Shown: piece by piece, positions 1 through 9,400 of the stretch
How the letters are laid out: the number at the start of each line of letters is the position of its first letter
Position numbering within the stretch: the first letter of the stretch is position 1
NCBI GenBank assembly: GCA_934635045.1
Contig: CAKTZA010000002.1
Location: 35,541 to 99,540 of the forward strand
Length of the DNA: 64,000 bases
Source of the DNA: an uncultured Kiritimatiellota bacterium
GTDB lineage: Bacteria; Verrucomicrobiota; Kiritimatiellia; RFP12; UBA1067
Direction: 5' to 3'
Position numbers and translations under genes: made by a program
The notes under the pieces: model-generated
What the model saw: the letters and a program-made list of their open reading frames with translations, nothing else
What the model was told of the DNA's origin: nothing
Database searches by the model: none

Positions 1-3000
1 TCGCGGTCGTAGGCGATGAACTCGGCAATCTGCTGGCCGTTGGCGAACGAGTCGGCCGAGAGGGGCTCGCCCGCCGCCTCGACGCTCACCAGCTGGTAGC
101 CGCCATTGTAGCCCGTCGTGAACGGCGAGACCTGGACGCCGCCCAGCCAGAAGCGGCCGTGCAGGCCTTCCTGCACGCTGTTTCCGAAGAAGACCGACAG
201 GATGGGAAAGTCATGTCGCGTGCTGAAGTTGATCCGCCCCCAGCCTTTGGACGTGCCGCCGTCATACAGCAGGCTGCCGCCGTTCTGGTTGTTCACGCGC
301 GGAATCGAGCCCTTCACGAAGAAGAGCGTCCGCAAGCCCTTCTCCGCGGCGGGCCACTTGAAGACGCCCGCGTTCGTGTCGGCCGTGTCCAGCACGGCGC
401 GTCCGTTGAGCTCATTCCGAAAGAGACGCTGATTGGAGGCCTTCGTGCTCGTCGCGACCCAGCCGTTCCGTCGCGCGTCCGCCCACGCCGTCACCTCGTC
501 GCCGTCGCGCGTGAACGACGATTCGTCGGACGCATCCGTCCAGATGAGCGGATCGGCGACCGGCAGTTCCGTCGGGGCCACTCCCTTGTCCGCCCGGACG
601 ACGACGGCCCCCTCGGCGACCGTCAGGCGCGAAATGTCGAAGTCGAGTCCGAGCGTGTTGACCGTCAGCGTGCCCCTGCCCGTCTTCGTGAGCGTCCCCG
701 CCCCTTCGATGCCGCCGACCGTGACGTCGCCGTCCGTCTTGAGCGTGACGTCGCCCGCGATCGCCAGCCCCTTCACGTCAGGGGCGCCCCCGAACCACTT
801 GTCATGCAGGTACGCCTCGGCCGCCAGCCGCTCGGCAGCCGAAAGGACCCGGTTCCAGGCGACATACTCGCCGATGACCTGCCCGCCGCTCCGCTCCGTG
901 AAGTGGCGGTCCTTCCCGATGCGGTCGAACGCGAGCGCCTTGACGGACGAGACGGTGACGATTTCAGGGCCGCCCTGCGGATGCGTCCGGTCTGACCGGA
1001 CGGACTTTCCGTTCAGATAGGTCAGGTTCCAGTTCTGCGTGTTGAAGAACGACGACGTCTGCCTGAACGGGTTCGCCAGCGAGGTGACGCCGCCGGGACT
1101 TCGCTCGAACTCCATCGCCGTCGTGCCGCTGATGTAATAGCCGCCGCCGCGCCGGGAGTCGCCGACGACCATGACCGTTTGCGCACCCTCGATCCGCGTC
1201 GAGAATTCGACGAACCGCCCCGACCCGACCTCGCCGAAATCGACGCCCGGGCGTCCGTTGACGGCATGGAGACCGTAGAGCGGAGCCTTCGCGCCGTCAG
1301 CCGAGGAATCGGCCGTGATGCCGGCGGCCGTGTCGCGCCAGGCCTGGACGAACCCGTTCGTCACGTCGAGCGTCGAGGCGTCCGAAGCGTCGAAATGAAG
1401 GACAAGGCCGTCCGTCGGCAGCTTCCGCTCGCCGTCGAAACGCGCCGCCGGACGCCCCGCGCCCAGCTCGAGCGTGCCGCCGGCGAGCTTGACCTGCCCG
1501 CCGAACGCGAAGGGCCTCTCGATGCGCACGCTCCCCGCGCCGGTCTTCACGAACGAGCCGGACCCCTGCAACTCCTGGATGACCGGCGTGCGGTCGCTCG
1601 CGGCGACGTCGAACGTCTCGGTGCCCAGCACGTAATGCCGGCGGATGTCCGTGCGGCCCTTCATCCACTTGTCGGCGAGATGGGCTTCGACGCCCCGGAT
1701 CGCGTCGTCGTCCAGAACGCCGTCAAAGACCAGGAACTCGGCCAGCTTCATGTGGCCGTCCGCCGCGATCGTCGCGCCGACCGTGTCGCAGGCAAGGCCG
1801 GCGAAGCTGCCGGCCGCCGCGTCGGACGCCACGAGCGTGACGATGTCGTAGCTGCCCGAGAGGCCCGTCGCCGTCGGATCGACAACCGCCCCGTTCACGC
1901 GGAACGTGAGGCCGGCCATGGCTTCCGCGAGCAGCGGGTCAGACCTGTCCGTGCCGCCGGTTCCGCCGCGCCGATAAGGGCATACCCCCCCCCCCCCCCC
2001 CCCCAGTTGCCGAGCAGCGAGCCGCCGCCCTGCTCCGAGCCGACGACCCAGAACAGGGTCTTCGCCGCCAGGGGCACGGGATTCGCGAACTTCAGGCTCG
2101 CGCGCAGGGGCGAATTGGCATAGTAGCCGCCCAGCGAGACGACCGGCTTCTCCCGAATCTCCCGTTCCCAGATCTCGGGCATCACGTAGTCCGTCCGCCC
2201 CGACGCGACCGCGTCGTTCCCGCTCCCCGAAAGGTCTTTCCAGCGCGCGAGCTGAGACCCGTTGACCCGCTCCAGCGAAGCCTCGTTCGCGGCATCGAGA
2301 TGAAGGATGCAGCCGCCCGGCAGCGCAGCGGGCGCGGCGGCGCTTTCGACAGGCCAGGCGCAGGGCGTGTAGGCGAACAGTCCGTGCCGCGTGTAGAACC
2401 CGCCGCCGAACGGCCGCGTCGCCCGGTAGTCAAGCGTGCCGCTGAACGCGCCAAAGATGGTTTTCAGCGTGCCGTCGATCACGATCGCCCCCGCGCCTTC
2501 CGCGCCATCGGGCAGCAGGGCCTCCGGATCGCCGAAGTTGTCGTCGCCGCGCTTCAGGTAGAACTCCTTCATGGTTTCGAGAATCGGCCAGGCCCCCGCC
2601 GCGAACTCGTTGCGGCCGAGGAATTGCGCCCCGGAGCCCGTCAGGCGAAGCGGCGAGTGGTAGCGCAGGTTCGCGCCGCACTTGAACGCCTTCGCGTCCA
2701 GGCTCGACACGTTCCCCGCGCCCGCATCCAGCGTCAGGTACGCGCGCTTCTCCGTGTCAGGGTACAGGTAGATGTCGCCGGAGGTCTGCTTGATGTGCCC
2801 GAGCGTCCAGCCGTCGTGGGTCTGGCGGAAGCGGCACAGGCCGTCTGTGCGCAGGGTCGCCGTCGCGCCGACGCCCGTCGCAACGACGCCATCGACCCAC
2901 CACTGCGAATCGAACAGGCTGTTGTAGCCCTGAAGGTCGCTTGTCGGGTAAAACTCGCCGTCTCCGGCAAAGGCCCCCGTGAGCGTCACGCACAAACCGA

Positions 3001-3025
3001 CAATTAAGACAATGAGGTGTTTCAT
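1..3025 (-). CDS. LamG/autotransporter-like secreted surface protein, 3'-partial, frameshifted at a poly-G tract
   Basis: Start chosen at MKHLIVLIVGLCVTLTGAFA, a clear signal peptide; the -10 element (TATCAT) lies 8 nt upstream. The first frame runs to a stop at 1895, just past a 20-G run (C on the + strand, 1985-2004). Adding one G, or removing two, joins it to a frame that I followed open from 1985 to the window edge. The joined product has about 1000 residues in the window, with three repeats of a LamG-like module that begins LHLDAANEASL, VLHFDASDAST or LIWTDASDESS, carries a WxD motif, and ends in AHLADKWMKGR or AEAYLHDKWFGG. Linkers such as TLTKTGRGTLTV resemble beta-helical autotransporter passengers. 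Such proteins in PVC bacteria are secreted and thought to bind glycans at the cell surface; the substrate is unknown. The frameshift may be a sequencing error or real phase variation. Confidence 0.72.
1985..2004. repeat. 20-nt C/G homopolymer inside a surface-protein gene
   Basis: Twenty consecutive C on the + strand (G on the coding strand). At this length translation enters a frame that stops about 30 codons later; any length divisible by three would keep the long downstream frame. It is either a contingency (slipped-strand) tract or a homopolymer sequencing/assembly error. Confidence 0.9.
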
Positions 3026-3033
3026 ATTCGCGT

Positions 3034-3042
3034 ATGATACCA
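3034..3042 (-). promoter_or_regulatory. Extended -10 promoter of the 3025 gene, leaderless spacing
   Basis: On the minus strand TGGTATCAT (TG-n-TATnnT) ends 8 nt before the ATG at 3025, so transcription should begin at about the start codon. No Shine-Dalgarno sequence can fit. Confidence 0.5.
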
Positions 3043-3130
3043 TTTCCCCGTCTCGCCCGGCAACCCAATCGTGCCTCGTTCGCGAAACTAAATCATGCCT
3101 CATTTGCGAACGCGGCGCACGTAATCACTG

Positions 3131-3231
3131 TGACCGTTTTCGAACGCAAAGGCCGCAAAGGTTCTTGACGCAAAGCTCGCCAAAATCTTTTGCGCTCTTT
3201 GCGTTACCCTTTGCGACCTTTGCGTTAGGAA
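3131..3231. repeat. TTTGCG-type inverted repeat
   Basis: The left arm carries AACGCAAAGGCCGCAAAGG and the right arm CCTTTGCGACCTTTGCGTT, with more TTTGCG copies between them. The arms can pair into a long imperfect hairpin between the 3' ends of the neighbouring gene (3225) and the promoter of the 3025 gene. Related copies lie near 43083-43240 and 46049-46131. Confidence 0.7.
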
Positions 3232-4799
3232 TTATGAATACAGAGCGGCTCGATGAGCGGCTCGTCGATGGTGCGCGTCTCGGGGTTATAGTTGACGCCG
3301 ACGAGGTAGACGGGACGCCCCCCGGCGGCGTCCGGCCCGCCGTAGTCCTTCGTCCGCGCCTGGGCCACGGCCTCTGCCGCCGAACGGCCGTGCTTGAACT
3401 CAAAGACGTAGACCGCCGTCGGCGTCTTCAGCACCGCATCCGCGCGTCCACGCGCGCTCTGCCGCTCGCCTGAAATGTCCGCCTTCATGAACTTGCAGAA
3501 CAGGAGAAAGTAGCGCTTCGCCTCCGCCTCGTCCTTGCAGATCCACTCGTAGGGAATCATCGCAAACGCCGCGCGCAGGGCCGCGCCCACGTAGGAGATG
3601 CCCTTCTCGGCAATCTCCCGCCCCGTGCGCTGCGCCTTAATCGCGAACTCGTCGCCTCGGTCGCGCAGACAGTAGGCGATGTAACCGTGGCTGATCGAGT
3701 CGGCAATCTCCTCGTTCGGAATTCGCAGGCTCACGATGCCATCCTCCGCCCCATCGATCGTGAGGTAGCCCGAATGGTACATGAGGACGGACAGCGGCTC
3801 CGACTCCGGGTTCGGCGTGTCGAGCGCCGCGCGCGAGACCTCCGCGCCGTTCAGGTCGGACGGAATCTCGCGCGCCGCGCGGATGCGCTTCAGGATCGCG
3901 CCCGAATTTCCGCTCTTCTCCCAGTAGTTCGAGAGCATCCGGTCGTTGAGCGCGCTGCCGAACGAGAACGGGTTCACCACCTTCACGTCGCTCTCCGGCG
4001 AGAAGCGGTACGAGTCGTACCACGCGAAGAGCCGCGCCTTCATCTCCCCGTAGGGGACGCCCTCCTTGTCGGCGAACGCCTGCACCTGCTCGTGGAAGTA
4101 CCGCTCCACCTCGTCGTGCGTGTAGCCGAGCATCCCCGCGAAGTCGGCCTTGAGCGTGAGGTCGGTCGGATTGTTGAAGCCTGAGAAGATCGACATCTTC
4201 GCGAGTTTCGTCACGCCCGTCACCATCACGAAGCGCATGTTGTCCTGATGGTCCTTCATCTTCACGTAGAAGTCGTGCAGGATCTGCTGGACGGCCTTGA
4301 ATTTCTCCGGCTCGTCAATGAAGGCGTTGAGCGGCGCGTCATATTCGTCCACGAGAACCGCGAACCGCCCCGTCTCGGACTTTTCCGGCAACTCCTCCAA
4401 AAGCCGCTTGAAGTTCAGTTCTGCCGCAATCTGAGGGTCATGCTCGATTCCCTGCTCGATCATCGCCGAACGAACGACCTCCTGCAATCCCGCACACACG
4501 CCCTCCGGCGTCGCGGCACAGGCGTCTGTCATCCGCAGACGGACAACCTTGTGTTTGCCCCAGTCGTAGTCCGTCCCGTCAATGGCGAGCCCCTTGAAGT
4601 AGTCACGCTTCCCTTGCAGCAACGTCGTCAGCGTGTTGATCATCAGCGACTTGCCGAAGCGGCGCGGCCGCGCGATGAAGAACACCGTGTCGGGATCGCG
4701 CTGCAAGAGACGGTAGAAGTATGCCGTCTTGTCGACATACACCACATCCTTTTCCCGCATCCGCTCAAACGCGGCCGTCGCTGTGACAATCTGCTTCAT
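3225..4799 (-). CDS. AAA-ATPase-like / PD-(D/E)XK nuclease-like protein (PF09820 + PF08011 type)
   Basis: A 524-residue protein starting MKQIVTATAAFERMREKDVVYVDKT. The N-terminal part has the family hallmark FFIARPRRFGKSLMINTL, a P-loop-like segment, followed by the conserved VLVDEYDAPL. The C-terminal 150 residues hold the PD-(D/E)XK-like block ending in TAVYVFEFKHGR. Proteins of this family are abundant in gut anaerobes in multiple copies; their function is unproven, with a role in DNA-related defence or mobile elements often suggested. The ATG at 4799 was preferred over a longer upstream frame because a TGGTATAAT element ends 7 nt before it. The gene is divergent from the regulator at 5276 and is followed by a TTTGCG hairpin repeat. 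No transfer signature was seen. Confidence 0.88.
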   Translation of the reverse strand: MKQIVTATAAFERMREKDVVYVDKTAYFYRLLQRDPDTVFFIARPRRFGKSLMINTLTTLLQGKRDYFKGLAIDGTDYDWGKHKVVRLRMTDACAATPEGVCAGLQEVVRSAMIEQGIEHDPQIAAELNFKRLLEELPEKSETGRFAVLVDEYDAPLNAFIDEPEKFKAVQQILHDFYVKMKDHQDNMRFVMVTGVTKLAKMSIFSGFNNPTDLTLKADFAGMLGYTHDEVERYFHEQVQAFADKEGVPYGEMKARLFAWYDSYRFSPESDVKVVNPFSFGSALNDRMLSNYWEKSGNSGAILKRIRAAREIPSDLNGAEVSRAALDTPNPESEPLSVLMYHSGYLTIDGAEDGIVSLRIPNEEIADSISHGYIAYCLRDRGDEFAIKAQRTGREIAEKGISYVGAALRAAFAMIPYEWICKDEAEAKRYFLLFCKFMKADISGERQSARGRADAVLKTPTAVYVFEFKHGRSAAEAVAQARTKDYGGPDAAGGRPVYLVGVNYNPETRTIDEPLIEPLCIHNS

Positions 4800-4806
4800 G
4801 CCGCAT

Positions 4807-4815
4807 ATTATACCA
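4807..4815 (-). promoter_or_regulatory. Extended -10 promoter, leaderless spacing
   Basis: TGGTATAAT on the minus strand with a 7-nt gap to the ATG at 4799; it is part of the longer string TTTGGTATAAT also found before 39516. Confidence 0.6.
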
Positions 4816-5259
4816 AACTTTGTCCCATCAGCCCGCGCGTCGGAGCAGACCGCATTCTTTGCCCGTCGGCCCATCGATCCACGCTTCGGGGCGGGAAGCT
4901 GCTCGCTCGGTCTCGTCGTTCAGGTTTGCGCTTCTCTCTGAAGACAATCAGCCAAATTCAGCCTGCCGTGCCTCGGCGAGACAATTGGTTGCGGTCGAAA
5001 CCACGCCGACGCCAGCAAACCTTCGCTCCTCACTCGCGCCACTTCCCGCCCCTCCGCGCGACGCCGCTGGCCCGGAGGAGCCGACAGTCGCGCGAGAGGA
5101 CGAAGAGGATCGCCCATCGCCTCAGGGCTTTCGCTTGCCGAGACACATCTCGCCGAGGGGAATGTCTCGTTGCGTCAGATAGACTGACGTGTGGCGATGG
5201 CGGCGATTCCTCGAAGGACGGTTCGCGCGATCTGTCGGGCCGACGGGCCACGAATTATT
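4816..5259. other. Intergenic region, no gene seen
   Basis: About 440 bp between divergent promoters. Open frames on both strands have no recognisable protein features or start signals. It contains small inverted motifs around CTCGCCGAG near 5140-5180, which could be regulatory. No known RNA motif was recognised. Confidence 0.5.
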
Positions 5260-5268
5260 TGATATACT
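5260..5268 (+). promoter_or_regulatory. Extended -10 promoter of XylR-like regulator, leaderless spacing
   Basis: TGATATACT followed by exactly 7 nt and ATG at 5276; no Shine-Dalgarno sequence upstream of the start. Confidence 0.6.
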
Positions 5269-5275
5269 TTCGCCC

Positions 5276-6424
5276 ATGAGCAAGACCGTCCTATTCTTCT
5301 GCGGCGAACACAGCGACGTCGCCCTGCGCAAGTACGCCGGGATCTGCGCGTTCGGCCAGCGTCGGAAATGGAACGTGCGCTTCGTCCACTACCTCGCCGA
5401 CGCGACGTCCTTCCGCGACACGTGCGCGACCTGGCGGCCGGACGGCATCATCACGGACAACGCCGCCTATGCGTCCGCCCGCGATGCGGACGTCCCGACC
5501 GTCTTCATCGACGCCAAGAACGCCGACAAGCCACGCGTCTGGCCCGGCGTCTATCACGACCCGCGCGCGGCGGCGCGGCTCGCCGCCGCCGAATTCGCCC
5601 GCCTCGGCCTCCGGCATCTCGCCTACCTGCCGCCCGCCGAGGGCTGCGCCTGGTCGGACGAGCGGCTGGACGAGTTCCGCAAGGCCGCGACGGCCTCCGC
5701 GCACGAGGTCGCGGTCTTCCACAAGCGGCGGACGGAGAATGTCACGCCCGACTACCTGCGTCGCCTCCAGGACTGGGCGCGCGCCCTGCCGAAGCCCTGC
5801 GGCGTCTTCGCCGCGAACGACCGGGCGGCGGACGTCTTCCTCTCGCTCTGTCCGCTCGCGGGCGTGAAGGTTCCGCAGGAGCTCGCCGTCATCGGCGTGG
5901 ACGACACCGCCGGCATCTGCGAGAACACGTTCCCGCCGCTGACGAGCGTCGCGCCCGCGTTCAAGAGCTCGGGCACGATGGCCGCCGAGCTGCTGGACGC
6001 GCTGATGTCCGAACGCACGCCCGTCGCGCGCACACTCCTCTTCGGCGCCGTCGGCCTCACGCGCCGCGATTCCACGAAACGCCTCTACGGACGCGCGACC
6101 GAACTGCGCAACTCGCGCGACCTCATCCACCGCGAGGCCTGCCGGGGGCTCAAGGCGCGCGACGTGTTCGCGCATTTGAAGGGCTCGCGGCGCAACGCCC
6201 AGATCCAGTTCAAGGCGACGACCGGGCGCACGGTGCTCGAAGAGATCAAGAACGTGCGCCTCCGGCTCGCGAAGCGGCTCCTGCAGACGACATCGCTCTC
6301 GCTCGCCGAGATCGCGGCGAAATGCGGCTACGCCTCGTCCTCGCACCTGCGCAAGATCTTCGAGAAGCGCATGAAGACGACGATGGGCGCCTGGCGCAAG
6401 GCCCACCGCACAGACGTCAGCTGA
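5276..6424 (+). CDS. XylR-like transcriptional regulator (LacI-type sensor + AraC HTH)
   Basis: A 382-residue protein, MSKTVLFFCGEHSDVALRKY. Residues 1-270 match the periplasmic-binding-like sensor of XylR/LacI proteins: WRPDGIITDN, PCGVFAANDRAADVFL, and AVIGVDDTAGICENTFPPLTSV. The last 100 residues are an AraC-type double helix-turn-helix (RLAKRLLQTTSLSLAEIAAKCGYASSSHLRKIFEKRMKTTMGAWRK, in pieces). Such regulators sense a sugar and activate glycoside hydrolase genes. It is convergent with the GH36-DUF6259 gene (47 bp between ends) and divergent from the AAA-ATPase-like gene, so the 6471-22545 enzyme cluster is its plausible target, but no shared operator was identified. The ATG at 5276 was chosen from the adjacent -10 element and the start of the conserved sensor fold. 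Confidence 0.9.
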   Translation: MSKTVLFFCGEHSDVALRKYAGICAFGQRRKWNVRFVHYLADATSFRDTCATWRPDGIITDNAAYASARDADVPTVFIDAKNADKPRVWPGVYHDPRAAARLAAAEFARLGLRHLAYLPPAEGCAWSDERLDEFRKAATASAHEVAVFHKRRTENVTPDYLRRLQDWARALPKPCGVFAANDRAADVFLSLCPLAGVKVPQELAVIGVDDTAGICENTFPPLTSVAPAFKSSGTMAAELLDALMSERTPVARTLLFGAVGLTRRDSTKRLYGRATELRNSRDLIHREACRGLKARDVFAHLKGSRRNAQIQFKATTGRTVLEEIKNVRLRLAKRLLQTTSLSLAEIAAKCGYASSSHLRKIFEKRMKTTMGAWRKAHRTDVS

Positions 6425-6470
6425 CAGCCGCCGAAATCTTCCGCGCGCGAATGTTCCGTCCTGGCCGGGT

Positions 6471-9400
6471 TCAGCGCAAGGCAATCGTCTCCAGCGGCGC
6501 GAGAAGCCGCGTTTCGCGCGTGCCGTCGGGCCAAGCCAGCGTCAGGCGCGCCGGATGGCGCGTCCAGTTGGACGCGAAGCCGATGCGTTCGCCCTTCCGG
6601 TTCTGCCAGAACGACGTCAGCACCTCCGTCGTGTCAATCGCGCTGCCGCCCTGCATCAGCCGCGCGGGCGCCGACTCGCAGCGCACGAACGGACGGATCA
6701 TGAACCCCTCCAGCAGGAAGTCGAGATGCCGCTTGCGGAGGTCATTGAGCCGTCGCACCAGTCCGATCAGCGGCGCCTGCTCCGGCACGCCCCGCTTCCA
6801 GTCCACGCCCCAGGCGTGGGCGAGCTGCCCGTCCGGGCCGAGGACGACCGCGAGCATGTCGCCGTAGTGGAACGCCCGCGTCCAGCGGTAGAGCGGATCG
6901 TAGGTGTGGCCGATCTGGTTGCCGGAGAAGTTGCACATCCATTCGTGGAAGACGAACGAGACGCCCGGCACGGGCTTGCCGAAGCTGATGCCGTTGCCCT
7001 CGCGCGAGTCGTTGTAGAAGAGGTTGCGCACATACGGCGTCGCCGCACACCCCTCGCAGCCGAGCGTCATCTTCGACCCGCAGCCGTCGATGACGTCGAA
7101 CATCCGCTGCTGGAGCGCGAGCATCGCGTCCGTCTGCCACGCGCCGGGCACGGACGGATGGGCGTGGTGCCGCGCGTAGCAGAGCAGCGCCCCGCCGCCG
7201 ATGTTCTGGTCGAAGAACTGGCAGTAGTCGAGCCCGAAGGACGCCATCTTGCGCAGCTCGTCCGCCAGCGTCGCGACCGTCCAGTCCTCCGTCAGGCACA
7301 TGTCGTACCCGAAGCGCTGGGCGTGGCGGTCGTTGCAGATCGTCGCCTCGATCTCGCCGCGCGGCCCGCGCATCATGTGGCGCGCGAGCCCTTCCCGTTC
7401 GAGCCGTTCCTTCTGCGAGTAGCCGTTGATCGTGCTTTCCTGCGTCCACGCCGTGCCCGAACAGTAGACGCCGAGGAGATCGCCGCGCGCGTGCAGGGCG
7501 TCGCGCAGGGCCGCGAGCGCCTTCTCGCCGCCGAGCGGCGGCCAGACGTATGGCGGACACCACGGCGCCGTGCCCTCCCAGTGCATCAGCAGGGCCATGA
7601 TCTTCGCGTCGAACGCCTTTCCGTACTTCTCGACGAACGGCATCACGTTCGTGTACGGGTAGTAGAGGTTCGTCGCCATCGGCTCCGGCCCGTGGTCGAT
7701 GCCCTCGCCCTGCACGGGATAGATCAGGTTGACCGGCGAGTCGTAGGCCCACTTCGGACGCGGCGGCGGCTGGTCGAACCCCGGCAGCCGCCGCACCCAG
7801 TCGCGGTAGATCTCGCACGCCTCCATCCAGCCGCCGTCGTAGGGCCGGACGACATACGCAAACGCGGGCCGCCACGCGCCGTCCGCCGCGAGGTCGCCGC
7901 AGAACGTCTGGAGCGAGAGTCGGATGCGCGCGTCCGTCACGCGCTCGTACTCGACGCCCTTCGGCGTGTGCCGGTCGTCCTCGGCGGCGAAGTAGACGCC
8001 CTTCCCGTCACGGTAGGCGGCGAGGAACTGCATCTGGCAGCTGCCCGGATAGAGCGAGCCCCACGCCTTGCGGCGCGGCGTCCAGCCGAGCGGACGGTAC
8101 TCGTTCCACGACCCGATCCGCTCGCGCAGGGCGTAGTCCGTCACTTCGCACCCGTCGTAGAACGGCCAGTAGAGCGTGTCGGACGCCGAGATGCAGAGCT
8201 GCGGCCCGTCGAACCATTCAAGCCGCCGCCCCGCCGGGATTCCCGTCACCTCCGGCCTGAACGAGAACCGGCCGTCGGCGCACGTGACGCGCAGCGTCAC
8301 GCGAAGGCCGCTCCGATGCGTCCACGTCAGGCGGTCGCCGTCACGCGCGAACGCGCAGTCGGACGACCGCAACCGCATCGCAAGCCCCTTCTCGTCCAGA
8401 AGCTGCAGCGTGAACGCCTCGTCCGCCGGAACGGCGCGCTCGCCCCCGTCGGACGTTCGCAGCGACAGGATCGCACCCGACGCGGGCGACAGCGCCAGCG
8501 TGGACTCGCCGGACACGAAGCGGATCGGCGCCGCGCTTCGTTCGAGCCTGAGGTAGCCGCTCGGCGGCACGTTCAGCCGATGCAGGCCGGGCGGCACCTG
8601 CCGGACGCCCTGCCGGACGCCGAACGTGTCGAAGGCCTCCACCGCGCACGCCGTCCCGACATCCACGACGAGCGCCGCCGCCGGCGTCGCGTTGAGGATG
8701 TAGACGTCCTTGCCGCCGTCGGGCACGGGCACGACGGTTTCGGCCGCGTAGACGCCGACGACGCGCTCGCGTCCCGTCTCGCCCGCCAGCGTCGTGTAGT
8801 TGGCCTCGGGATGGTGCGCGGCAAAGCGGCCGAACAGCAGCGCCTCGCGGTGGTCGAGCGAGAACTTCACCCAGTGCGCGAGCATCTTGCGGTGCGCGTC
8901 GGGCAGGTCGGCGAACGCGGGCGAGTACTGGACGACGCCGAAGATCGCGTTTAGCGCCTGAAGCGCGGCGTCCTCCGCCGTCGCGTGCCGCGCGTCCCAC
9001 GCGAGCATGTCGGAATGGACGGCCGTGCCGGGGCACGTGAGGCGCAGCGCCGCGATCGCCGTGCGATTGGCCCACGTGTCGCCGGGACAGTCCGCCACGC
9101 GCATCAGGTTGCCGTACTGCCGGATGGCCGGGCCCGTGTAATGCTGACGAAACTCGATCAGCGCATCCGCCTTGATCTTCAGGAGCGAATCGCGCACCTC
9201 GCGGACCAGCCGTTCCGTCGCCTCCGCGACGTCGCGCGTGTCCATCCCCTTCCAGCCGGTCGCTTCGCCGGGATCTTTGCCGTCGTAGACCTTGAACGTG
9301 TCGAGGTAGTCGAGCTTGAAGCCGTCCACGTCCCATTCGCGCATCGCCTCGGCGCAGAGGCCCGACAGGCAGGCGCGCACCTCCGGGTAACGCGGATCGA

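Noticed and set aside
159..2123. Long + strand open frames over 159-995 and 1179-2123
   Set aside because: Antisense shadows of the high-GC minus-strand surface protein; no start signal, Arg-rich composition, no family resemblance. The same applies to the long + strand frames opposite each giant gene.
3026..3103. Upstream start at 3103 for the LamG gene
   Set aside because: The added residues cross the promoter and precede an excellent signal peptide starting at 3025.
6425..6470. Rho-independent terminator between the convergent regulator and GH36-DUF6259 genes
   Set aside because: GC-rich inverted bases are present but there is no T run on either strand.
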